Assembly: GCA_021464525.1 (NCBI GenBank)
Contig: JADRCO010000373.1
Location: 1 to 35,580, forward strand
Origin: Rhizophagus sp. LPA8_4_AMF
Lineage: Eukaryota > Glomeromycota > Glomeromycetes > Glomerales > Glomeraceae
Direction: 5' to 3'
Length of the DNA: 35,580 nucleotides
Under the pieces are notes generated by a model, which was not told the origin of the DNA, did no database searches, and saw only the letters and a program-made list of their open reading frames with translations. Numbering within the stretch: position 1 is the stretch's first letter; the number at the start of each line of letters is the position of its first letter. Below are positions 22,196 through 32,180 of this stretch, one piece after another. Position numbers and translations under genes: made by a program.

Positions 22196-23756
22196 GCTAT
22201 ATTTATATATTTATATATTACAATTTCCAAGATTTAATAAGAAAATGCGAAGCTAACAGATAGTTAATATAATAAATATAAATATAACTAACATAATAAT
22301 AAATTATTTCACTAAGAACCCTAGAACGAAGAAGAAATTCAAGTTAAATTTATTATCCAAAAAATTTGATAATCTTTTTTTCCGAAAATAGCAACTTTTT
22401 ATTTACACGATGATCACTAGGCTATAACAGGAATTTAATAAATAGATTATCGAGAAATTCAGACATTCAACTTGAAGTACCTTAGTCGAGTTTTGATCCA
22501 AGAGTTCCTTAAGGGGAACCTACACGGCTACACGCAAAGGTTCTTTTGATTTCACCGCTTTTAGATTTAAAAATCCTAAAACGCTTATTAATAGTTGAAT
22601 AATTCATCTATGGTCAAGAAAAAGGTGATCAATCAGAGACGGGATATGGAAGAATTTGTTGAAATAAATAATAGACAATACGTAGCTTTTTGTCGATTAA
22701 ACTATCAAGTTAGATTATTTAATAATAGAGATTTGATAAAGCTCTATGTTTCTAATCGTTATCATATGTCTCAGAAGATTTTTAATTAGAATTTCCACTT
22801 CTTTCTCACCTATTTACTTATTTCACAATTAAAACATTCAAAAAACTTTTATTTATAAATAAAGTAAAAATGTAGTCAACAATCTCTACGACATTCCAGA
22901 AATTTTAACGGAATTTGATCGTAAGAACCTTTTACATTATTAATTCCTTTCTCGAGCAAGCTATTTTATAACTCCTTTCACTTTTTTTTAGCAATCCTCG
23001 GAATTCCATAATTTTATCGCATCACGGCCGAAACTTGACTTTTATTCTATAATTGACACTTAGATCTGATTAATTCTTATGGTTGGACAAATTTAAAGCG
23101 AAAAACTTCGAGAAATGCTTTTCTTAACGCGCTGAAAAATGCAAGTATCCGGTTTATGTAGTTTTTAAATTCAATGATTTGATATATTTGGAGCCATTGT
23201 GAATAAAAGTTGACGATGATATTGTAAAATATGTGATCAAGAGAGCGGAGAAGATAGATTAGTACTAATATTTCACTTGATAAAAATTAAATATAATTTG
23301 AAGTATATATGTTATAACGTTATGATGAATGTGATAGATGATCATGAACTGGCCTAGCGTTAAGATAGCCCATAAGATGATTATTGGATGATTTTTATTA
23401 TTTATGAAATAATGTATATAATGAAAAAAGTGCAATACAACATAATTAAATCTTAAAGTTATAATTTTACGAAAGTGGGGGCTTAATTAAACGTTACTAA
23501 TTTTATCATAATAGTTACTTGTTCGAATATTTATGTACGCTAGTCTAAATTGGTTTCAATTTAAATAACTTGAATTCTATTATTGGTAATTGTAACAATC
23601 TCCATGTTTCAGTCAGTAATCTGGGATTTGAAATTTCTAATGCTATAAGTAAAAAGGTGAAATTTCCCAGATATACTTTTTATTAAAATATTTATTAAAA
23701 ATACATAATATACACGATTTAAATAAAATAAATATTATATTACAATTCTTTCCACT
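22196..23756. other. intergenic DNA between CGS and K3
   Basis: No supported gene. An ATG at 22610 opens a 59-codon frame (EFVEINNRQYVAFCRLNYQV) with no recognised domain; it could be a fossil exon. No CACGTG or TGACTC-type site was found in the 400 bp upstream of the cystathionine gamma-synthase start. Confidence 0.4.
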
Positions 23757-25171
23757 CTAAATTCTTCTTCCAGAAGATAATTCTTGTTCACTAGGAATTC
23801 CATCAGTGCTACCAGGGGTCGGAATAGCTTTGTTTGCATTTTTACGCCTTTTTATAATCAAGAAAACGGCAATCGATATAATACCAATCAGCAATATTAC
23901 ACCAATTACACTACCAACTATAACACCTGTGTTTGATTTTGGTGATAATTGCTCCTCTGGTAATGTGGAGTTAGTTGCTGGTGGTGGTAAAGTAGGATCA
24001 AAAGAAGTTGTCCAAGCATATTCTGAATCATTGCTAATATCAAGCAAAAGTACATCACTTTCACCACTTTCTTTATATTTAGCATTAACAACACCATTGG
24101 AACCTAAATAATTACTATAAGTAAATAAACAAGAAAATGATAGTCATGAATTTTACTAATAATAAAAATACGCTTACCAAACGTTACAACCATATATTTT
24201 CCAATTACATTAGCACAATGTTCACCACGTTTAAATACAGGACCTTTTCCTCTAACTTGTGGTACATACCATTCGTAGTTTGTAGTATCCAATACATATA
24301 AATTATTATTATCACCATTATTACCTCCAAAAAGAATTATTTTATTTCCATTTAAACCAAGTACTGTTGTTATACCAACATCTTTAGGTGGAATGTTTCC
24401 AGTAGTAATTTTTGAATCCCATCTATCCTTAATTGGATCATATAGAAATATCAAATCAAACCCATTTGAAACGGGTATATAACTTCTATCACCTCCACCC
24501 ATGTAAACTATCATTCCATCTGGCAATAAAGTAGCACCATAACCAAGTCTAGAAAAAACAGAAGCATCTTTGATTGCACAATTTAAACCTACTGTATCGC
24601 AAACAAATAATCCATCAGAACGTTTTACTCCTTGAACGGTAAAATCAAATCCAGTAAGCAAATATATTTTTTTGTTATAATCAGTAACAATTCTCATTTG
24701 ATTTCTACCTATAGGTCTAACTCCAGATAAACTTTGTGTATTCCATACATTATTTGGTGAATTATAAGATAGAACTGGCGAGACCGATTTTGCAACTTCA
24801 TTATTAAAAAAAAATATTGAATCATTATTTGCACCTCCAGAACTTGCAGCCACACCTCCGGTAGCTATTGATGCCAATGATCCTAAAGGAAGATTTATTA
24901 CATTATCCGGTATTGGTCTCCATGGTAAGTTTGAAGTATCGAATGGAATTGATACATCAAGATAAAAAAATCTGTCATCCGGATTTTTATTATTAATAGT
25001 CTCATTTTCAGGGGTTAAAAAAGCATCATTAAATCCACCAAAAATATAGAGCTTTTTTTCAACGAGAACCGCGCTATGTAATTTACGATAAGAGGGGCTT
25101 AACTGAGCGTTCACTTTTATTATAATCTGAAGTAAACATAATGATATAGAGAATAGTATAAAATGTCTCAT
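23757..25171 (-). CDS. K3: secreted kelch-repeat membrane protein (mosaic)
   Basis: Exons 25171-24178 and 24103-23757 with a 74-nt phase-1 intron give 446 aa. The signal peptide (residues 1-22, ending KVNAQ), the LTPENE loop and the KDASVFSRLGYGATLLP segment match K1. The middle (EVAKSVSPVLSYNSPNN) and the last 50 residues of exon 1 (LYVLDTTNYEWYVPQVRGKG onward) match K2 instead, while the intron start GTAAGCGTATTTTTATTA again matches K1. The membrane helix is about 391-415, RR-K stop-transfer residues follow, and IPTPG is at 425-429. K3 is the only intact family member on the minus strand. Its upstream box lies at 25241-25257. Confidence 0.9.
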
Positions 25172-25240
25172 TTTTAAGAATTTTTAGAAAGAAGGTTTTG
25201 TCTTATTAAGATTAAATAAATAAAAGACGTTTCAGGAATA

Positions 25241-25257
25241 GGTTTCACTAAAATTAG
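25241..25257 (-). promoter_or_regulatory. kelch upstream box of K3
   Basis: On the minus strand this reads CTAATTTTAGTGAAACC, 70 bp before the K3 ATG, followed by CTGAAACG. It matches the boxes of K2, K4 and K5 although the K3 leader is otherwise diverged. Confidence 0.45.
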
Positions 25258-25812
25258 TTGGTCAAATATAGAAATGACCGATATCTGAAATACAATGTTA
25301 GACTTAATAAGTATTAAATTGACGGAAATCAAAATTCACCTACACACTATGGAATTGAATCGTTCTTTTTTACATTAATTTAGCCCACCAATTTTTTGGT
25401 AATTACACGATTATATACTTTTAGTTGTTTTATGACGATCTTAAAGTATAAAGAGTATAATAACGTGGCAATATACCAACCAATCATGAGCTAATTTATT
25501 TTCTGCGGAGGTTAAGACCGACTTGTAATAATTCATATATACATTAAACTAGTACAAATTAATAAATTATTAATAAAATTTTAAAGAAACATCATCTTTT
25601 TATAAAAATAGGAATATCAGATTACCGAATTAATTACATAATCCAAGCAAGCAAATTTTGTAATTGGATGCATTTAATGTGAAATCCTCGACCTTGAAAA
25701 TAGGAATTTATGTAACATCTCAAATCGTATTACGATCATCGGTGATCTATTTTTCATTTTATGAATCAGATATTGATCTGTGTGAAGTTACACAAATTAA
25801 TTTACGGTATGA

Positions 25813-26052
25813 CTATCCGAAGTTATGATTTTTACGTCTTCTCATAAAAAAGAAAGCACTTATTGATAAAATACTAATGACTATTATTATTCGAAGCTAT
25901 AACAGATAATAATTTATTCATAATTTTTGATATTTTTTGATGTTGATGGTAAATTTGGTGATTGGGAATTGGAGTAGTATTAAATGAAATCGTCCAAACA
26001 TTCTTTTTAACCAACTTGATCTACAGTATATTTAGCTTCACCATTGAAAAAT
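25813..26052 (-). pseudogene. kelch-family 3' exon fragment (sixth copy)
   Basis: The minus strand carries decayed exon-2 text in the family order: NGEAKYTVDQVG, VWTISFNTTPIP, then a membrane segment IIIVISILSISAFFFMRR and RKN before a stop at 25815-25813. Pieces lie in different frames and the ESDVLLLDIS part is missing. No propeller exon is found beside it. It sits upstream of K3 on the same strand, so it is probably a relic of an older tandem copy. Confidence 0.75.
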
Positions 26053-26399
26053 ACATAAAGAATAATAAACAATTTAACTAGTACAAGATAAGTTTAAGTG
26101 AATATATGTTTTAAGTGTAATATACCTTACCGGTATGATACCATTGGTACAAATTCCACCATCAAAAAAATCGCATGATTTAAAGGAGTTCTATAAAATC
26201 TATGATCATACATACAATTGATAAACAACGATTTTATCCTTCCCTAATCAGTAAACAACGTAATATCATTTGCCTACAATAATTTGCTTGTAAATGATAA
26301 GTTTATTTGGAAGTCATAACAAAACACATTTATCCAACATTATAATGTAAAAATATATCGAGTTGTTCAATTCCAAAGGGCTTGTGCAAAAGCTTCTCT
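26053..26399. other. intergenic DNA, nothing recognised
   Basis: No frame or repeat stands out. The propeller part expected for the adjacent kelch fragment is absent. Confidence 0.4.
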
Positions 26400-26680
26400 G
26401 CGCAATCGATGAAGTGTTTATAACATGGAGATAATTGTAACGAAATATATTGAAGGAGGGACATTTTACAACATCTGACGAGTATTCAAATGTCTTATAT
26501 GATGTTAAGTCGGTGATTAAGTTGCTTCATGAAAATAAATTTATTTTTGGTTATTTTTGGAGCACAAACATCATAGTACATTAAGACATTGAGAATACAT
26601 GGGCAATGTTAATTGATTTTGACTGGTCCATTATTCATTCTCAATGAACCCAAATATTAGGTGACCAGAAGGGGTATAGA
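26400..26680 (+). pseudogene. protein-kinase-fold fossil
   Basis: Plus-strand frames give, in order, VTKYIEGG, SNVLYDVKSVIKLLHENKFI, FG with a diverged catalytic-loop-like region, and MLIDFDWS (the DFDW codons at 26615-26626), followed by MNPNI. This order resembles the atypical kinase-like proteins abundant in R. irregularis, where the catalytic loop reads FGDLR-x-x-N and the metal motif reads DFDW. The frame changes several times, so it is not functional. The family assignment rests on motif memory. Confidence 0.45.
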
Positions 26681-27647
26681 TTGTGTATCTTTGGATTAAA
26701 AGTCATGATAATTATTAATTGAATATACTTAATTAAATTTTTTTTTATTAAATATAGGGGTTACGCCAAAATGTGGGTCCCTTGGTCAGTGCTATATGGT
26801 ATATATACATAATCTTACTTATTGATAATAACGCATGAAGGAGAACACTTTGCTTCGCAAAGGCCTTGCGAACTTTTTTTTTGTGCCCGTTATTAGTAGT
26901 CATGTATGGCCATGAACGCGATCACGTATCTTTGCTACCTCTCTCATTGTCACACTTATTTGCAATAACGCGATAAAACATGTGCATTTTTTTGCATAGG
27001 AACGTTTATGTGCTATAAAAGATGTATTACATTGAGCTGTTAGCAAGAATAAAAAAACATTGATATGTGATAAATTGAAGAAAAAAACATTTATTTAACC
27101 CAAAGTTTAATCGTCACTATCGCTATGTTAAAATAGGAAAATTAATATCCGAGGACAAAATTTTACTATCTCTCTGTTCTGCTCTGGAAAATAAATTCAT
27201 TCACAAGGTTGAATCTGCAATCACAATAATTGCCATAACTTATAGTATATCAGAACCAACTAATTATACAATATATACAAAAACAAGAAAATTAAGAAAA
27301 TTTGTTAAAGATACGGCAGGAACTCTCATTTTATATTCCTGATTTGGGCAATTATCCGGAATCGCTAAGCTCAGGCGGTGTTTTTGTGACAAACTAATCA
27401 CAATATTGTTTCTGAACTTAGTTTTTATGAAATTAGTTATAATCGGAAACTCAAAGACAAACAAACATTTCTGATTCTTTATATAATGAAACAACTTATT
27501 CTAAATTGAACCGATTACAAAGCATTTATTTGCTCCACAAATATTAATTTTCTATTTTTCGCATACAAATTAACTCCGACACAATTTTTCTTTTTTATTG
27601 TTATACAATAAAAGTTAAATCAAATGCCTTTAATAAAAAAAAAAACT
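26681..27647. other. intergenic DNA upstream of K4
   Basis: It contains the hairpin at 26854-26882 and, from about 27354 (ATCCGGAATCGCT), sequence shared with the K5 upstream region (same 13-mer at 30453-30465). No gene is supported. Confidence 0.45.
26854..26882 (+). terminator. hairpin followed by nine T
   Basis: TTCGCAA (26854-26860) and TTGCGAA (26866-26872) form a perfect 7-bp stem with a five-base loop, then C and nine T. Overlapping it, TTTGC and GCAAA can form an alternative stem. A T run of this length would end RNA polymerase III transcription, but no clear box A or box B was found upstream. It may be chance. Confidence 0.25.
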
Positions 27648-27664
27648 CTAATTTTAGAAAACTT
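27648..27664 (+). promoter_or_regulatory. kelch upstream box of K4
   Basis: CTAATTTTAGAAAACTT, 132 bp before the K4 ATG, followed by CATGAAACAT. The surrounding 150 bp aligns with the K5 upstream region. Confidence 0.45.
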
Positions 27665-27795
27665 TCCATGAAACATTTGGGATTTCCGCATACAAATCTT
27701 GTAGATCGTCATTTCATTTATATACACAAACTTTTATCATTATCGACTTATCTTTTTCTCAAAAAAAAAAAAAAGAAAGAAAAGTAAAAGAGAAA

Positions 27796-29163
27796 ATGAA
27801 TAAGTTCACATTATTTTTGATAACATTGTCATGTTTACTTCAAATTGTAAACTCTCAGCTAAGCCCTAATTTACGTAAATTATTTAGTGCAGTTTTCATC
27901 GAAAAAAAACTTTACATTTATGGTGGATTTATGGATAACGAAGATGCAAATGCTCAAAAAACTCCAGATGATAGATTTTTTTATCTTGATGTATCAATTC
28001 CTTTTGATACTTCAAACTTGCCATGGAGAGCGATACCGGATAATATAAAAAATTTATCACTAGGGTCTTTGACATCAGTATCTAGTGGTGGTTTGGCAGC
28101 AAGTGTTGGAGGTGTAAATAATGATACGATATTCTTCTTTAATAATGGAGTTGCAAAATCGGTCTCGCCAGTTCTCTCCTATAATTCACTAAATAATGTA
28201 TGGAATACACAAAGTTTATCTGGAGTTAGACCTATTGGTAGAAACCAAATGAAAGTTATTACTGACAATAACGGGAAAATATATTTACTTACTGGGTTTG
28301 ATTTCAATGCTCAAGAGGTAAATCGTACCAATGGATTATTTATTTGTGATACAATAAGTTTAAACTGTGCAATAAAAAATGCTCCTTTGTCTAGACTTGG
28401 TTATGATGTTACTTTATTACCAAATGGAAATTTAGTTTACATGGGCGGAGGGGATAGAAATTATGTTCCTATTTCAGATGGGTTTAAAGTGATATATTTA
28501 TACGATCCAAATAATGATAAATGGGATTCAAAAGTCACTACAGGAAACATTCCACCTGGTGATGTTGGTATAACAACAGTACTTGGATTAAGTGGGGATA
28601 AAATAATCCTTTTTGGAGGTAATAATGGGAATAATAATAATTTATATGTATTAGATACTACAAACTATGAATGGTATGTACCAGAAGTTAGAGGAAAAGC
28701 ACCTGCATTTAAACGCGGTGAACATTGTGCTAATGTAATTGGAAAATATATGGTTGTAACATTTGGTAAATATTCTTTTTTTTTACTAGTAAATTATTTA
28801 TTATTATTCTTCTTATTTATATTTATAACGATTATTTTAGGTTCCAATGGTGTCCTTCAAGCTAAATATAGAACGGTTGGTGAAAGTGATGTACTTTTGC
28901 TTGATATTAGTAGTGAATCAGAATATATTTGGACGACTTCTTTTGACCCTTCTTCATTAACAAATAACTCCACATCATCAGTTTCCTTACCGTCAAAATC
29001 GAAAAACTATTTAATTATTAAAATTGGTTTTATTGTTGGTTTATTAGTACTAATTATTATATCAATAGGAGTTTTCATGTTTGTAAGAAGACGTAAAAAT
29101 GCAAAAGTCATTCCGACTCCTGGTGATGATTATACTTTGCATTATGACAAATCTAAACTTTAG
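27796..29163 (+). CDS. K4: secreted kelch-repeat membrane protein
   Basis: Exons 27796-28765 and 28841-29163 with a 75-nt phase-1 intron give 430 aa. The signal peptide is MNKFTLFLITLSCLLQIVNS, the propeller covers about 22-325, the membrane helix is about 383-405 followed by RRRK, and IPTPG is at 414-418 near a YDKSKL end. Unlike its paralogues, the intron is a multiple of three and has no in-frame stop, so the unspliced frame stays open for 455 codons and would add about 25 mostly hydrophobic residues. The intron is still called because its position and splice sites match the four other genes. K4 and K5 are in direct tandem, 2,946 bp apart start to start. Confidence 0.9.
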   Translation: MNKFTLFLITLSCLLQIVNSQLSPNLRKLFSAVFIEKKLYIYGGFMDNEDANAQKTPDDRFFYLDVSIPFDTSNLPWRAIPDNIKNLSLGSLTSVSSGGLAASVGGVNNDTIFFFNNGVAKSVSPVLSYNSLNNVWNTQSLSGVRPIGRNQMKVITDNNGKIYLLTGFDFNAQEVNRTNGLFICDTISLNCAIKNAPLSRLGYDVTLLPNGNLVYMGGGDRNYVPISDGFKVIYLYDPNNDKWDSKVTTGNIPPGDVGITTVLGLSGDKIILFGGNNGNNNNLYVLDTTNYEWYVPEVRGKAPAFKRGEHCANVIGKYMVVTFGKYSFFLLVNYLLLFFLFIFITIILGSNGVLQAKYRTVGESDVLLLDISSESEYIWTTSFDPSSLTNNSTSSVSLPSKSKNYLIIKIGFIVGLLVLIIISIGVFMFVRRRKNAKVIPTPGDDYTLHYDKSKL

Positions 29164-30171
29164 AATATTTAAAACATCATCGTATTTATAATTTATTTAG
29201 AATTTATTACGGTAATAATATACTGCTATTATATATTTTTTGTAAAGGTGTAGTAGATCTTTTAAACATAAACCGGCGAATTTTATTGGATACATTGTTA
29301 TGTAACATTTATCTTCGTATGCAAAAATTCTTTTTTTAAAAAAAATTCACGTCTTATTAGAAAATTTAAAAATATTTGCAAAAATTTAAATTTTATAATA
29401 AAATATTACTTTAAATTGTAATATTAATAATTAAAATAATTTTTTAAATTTATTATTAACGAATTTTCTTCATTAAATATTGTTCTTGTAATATTTGTAA
29501 ATAAAATTTCCAAACTTTCCTATAAAATTCTTTTTTTAAATCCAATAGTTTCAAGAAAAAATGCTTCTCGTTTAGGCCACTTCCTCAAAATTTATATACC
29601 ACGTGGCCATTGTGTCGCGTCATAAATATTCTGCTGCTCTGAAAAAACATTCATTAGTAAAATTAAAATCGAGAACCATAATAATTATCAAACTTATGTC
29701 TGTAATCGCTAATTGGGAATTGTAATATGTATAATCCCTTTAAATTGTAAGTTTAATACAATTATTAAAGCAAATGATTTAGAAATTTAATAAATTTCCG
29801 CTTATCTTTTCTTTAATTAAGCAAATTAATTAAAAGTCTCAATCTCATAATCAAAATTATAAAGGAAAGGTTGTATGTTATCCTGATTATCAATAATCTT
29901 CTTTATTAATCAAGGTTTTTTTTTCTTCGGACGTTGCTCATCACGAAGAATATATCAACTTGAACATCTACTTGTTTCTATACTTTTTGTGATATCAAAA
30001 GCTCACAAATTTCACATTGTTTAAAAAAATTCGATTTTCTGACTAAAAAAAAAAAATACAATACAAATATACTAATTGAAATAAATATATTTGTGATAAA
30101 TATTTTGTGATAGTAATTTTATTAATGATGCAAATGGCCGAATATAAAACTTTAAGACTCTATTTTTTTAA

Positions 30172-30202
<31 letters not shown>

Positions 30203-30598
30203 CTTTTGGGTTTGCCCGTCAGGATTTTATACTGTCGAGTTTCAATAATTGGATCAGGATTTTATTATTTGATTGCCAAGATTATCTATGGATGTCAGGA
30301 TTTTGTGGTAAGCCCCCACTAATTACATCCATTATATGAATAAAAAAAAATTGCTATACAAAAATTATCGATAATATTAAAACTATTACTAATTATTTAT
30401 TGTTTTATTAAATTTTTTTTTTTTCATCTTTAAACTTTCTGATTTGTCAGCCATCCGGAATCGCTGACCCGATTGGCAACATATCTGATTGAAATCCTTT
30501 CTTCTATATATGAAACAGTAATTGAATTGGATGCATTTATTTGTTTCACAAATAGTAATCATTGTTATACAATAAGGTTTAATTTAATGTCTTTAGCT
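29164..30598. other. K4-K5 intergenic region
   Basis: The K4 3' flank (about 29395-29560) resembles the K5 3' flank (about 32360-32620), including TTAAATTGTAATATTAA and TTCATTAAATATT. A T20-A9 switch lies at 30174-30202 with no intact gene after it. Three copies of TCAGGATTTT follow (about 30219, 30254 and 30295). No gene is supported. Confidence 0.45.
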
Positions 30599-30615
30599 CT
30601 AATTTTAGTAAACTC
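30599..30615 (+). promoter_or_regulatory. kelch upstream box of K5
   Basis: CTAATTTTAGTAAACTC, identical over 17 bases to the K2 box, 127 bp before the K5 ATG and followed by CATGAAACAT as in K4. A T14-A9 switch (30705-30727) lies between the box and the ATG. Confidence 0.5.
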
Positions 30616-30741
30616 TTCATGAAACATACGGAACCGATTGTAAACTACTCTTGCAGATCCATTTCATTTATCTGTTATATACGTTTAAGATTTTCGTTTA
30701 ATCATTTTTTTTTTTTTTAAAAAAAAAGAAAAATAAAAAAA

Positions 30742-32180
30742 ATGAAAAAGTTCACGTTATTTTTAATAACATTACTATGTTTATTCCAAATTATAAACGC
30801 ACAATTAAGTCCTAGTGTACGTAAATTATTTAATACAGTTTACGTCGAAAAAAAACTTTACGTTTATGGTGGATTTATGGATAACGAAAATGCAAAAGCT
30901 CAAAAAACTCCAGATGATAGATTTTTTTATCTTGATGTATCAATTCCATTTGATACTTCAAACTTACCATGGAGAGCAATACCAGATAATGTAAAAAATT
31001 TACCTTTAGAATCATTGTCATCAATATTTACCGGAGGTACGGCAGCAAGTATTGGAGGTGTAAATAATGATACAATATTCATTTTTAATAATGAGAATGA
31101 TAATAAAACATCAATTCTCTCTTACAATCCACAAAGTAATATATGGAATACACAAAATTTTTCGGGTGTTAGACCTATCGGTAGGAATCAAATAACAGCT
31201 GTTACTGATTATAACGGAAAAATATATTTGCTTACTGGGTTTGATATTATTGCCCAAGGAGTAAAACGTACTAATGGATTATTTATTTGTGATACAATAA
31301 ATTTAAATTGTGTAATAAAAGATGCTCCTATATCAAGATTTGGTTATGGTGTTACTTTATTACCAAATGGAAATTTAGTTTACATGAGTGGGACCGGTAG
31401 AGATTATGTTCCTGTTGCAGATGGTTTTAAATTGATATATATATATGACCCAATTAATGATAGATGGGATCCAAAAATTACTATTGGAAGCTTTCCACCT
31501 AGGGATGCTGGTGTAACAACAGTACTTGGATTAAGTGGGGATAAAATAATCCTTTTTGGAGGCGCTAATGGTAATGATAATAATCTATATGTCTTAAATC
31601 TTACAAATTATGAATGGTATGTACCAAAAACTAGAGGAAAAGGTCCTGTGTTTAAACGTGGTCAACATTGTGCCAATGTAATTGGAAAATATATGGTTGT
31701 AACATTTGGTAAGAATTTCTTTATTTCTTTATTAGTAAAATTGTGCTATTATTTTTTTCATTTATTTACTGTATAATGATTATTTTAGGTTCCAATGGCG
31801 TTACTGAAGCTAAATATAGATCAAGTGGTGAAAGTGATGTACTTTTGCTTGATATTAGCAATGATTCAGAATATGTTTGGACGAATTCTTTTGATCCTAC
31901 CTCATTAACAACTAATTCAACGTCACCAGTTTCCTTAGCATCAGGATCATCAGGATCAAAAACCGATTTAGCTATTAAAATTGGTATTGCGATTGGTTCA
32001 ATAGTACTTATTATTATTATATCAATAGGAATTTTCTTGTTTATAAGAAGACGTAAAAATGAAAATTCAGCTATTCCAACTCCTGGCAATGCGTATTATG
32101 ATAAACATGATAAACGTAAAAATGCAAAAATGGTCATTCCAACTCCTGGCAGTGTACATTATGATAAAACTAAACTTTAG
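30742..32180 (+). CDS. K5: secreted kelch-repeat membrane protein, duplicated tail
   Basis: Exons 30742-31708 and 31789-32180 with an 80-nt phase-1 intron give 452 aa. The signal peptide is MKKFTLFLITLLCLFQIINA, the propeller covers about 22-325, the stalk is Ser/Gly-rich, and the membrane helix is about 386-408 followed by RRRKN. The tail carries two IPTPG motifs (417-421 and 439-443), each followed by a YDK sequence, because a 63-bp block is tandemly repeated (32052-32114 and 32115-32177). One propeller turn is diverged (YMSGTGRDY where the others have YMGGGDRNY). Exon 1 mixes K4-like sequence with K1-like pieces (NENDNKTS, LYVLNLTNYEW). Confidence 0.9.
32052..32177 (+). repeat. 63-bp in-frame tandem duplication in the K5 tail
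   Basis: Two adjacent 21-codon units both begin CGTAAAAATG and contain ATTCCAACTCCTGGCA and TATGATAAA. The second unit ends exactly at the stop codon. The other four kelch genes have one unit. Confidence 0.85.

Noticed and set aside
23806-24111. Plus-strand frame opposite K3 exon 2
   Set aside because: It is the antisense shadow of a well-supported exon; the same shadow appears opposite exon 2 of K1 and K5.
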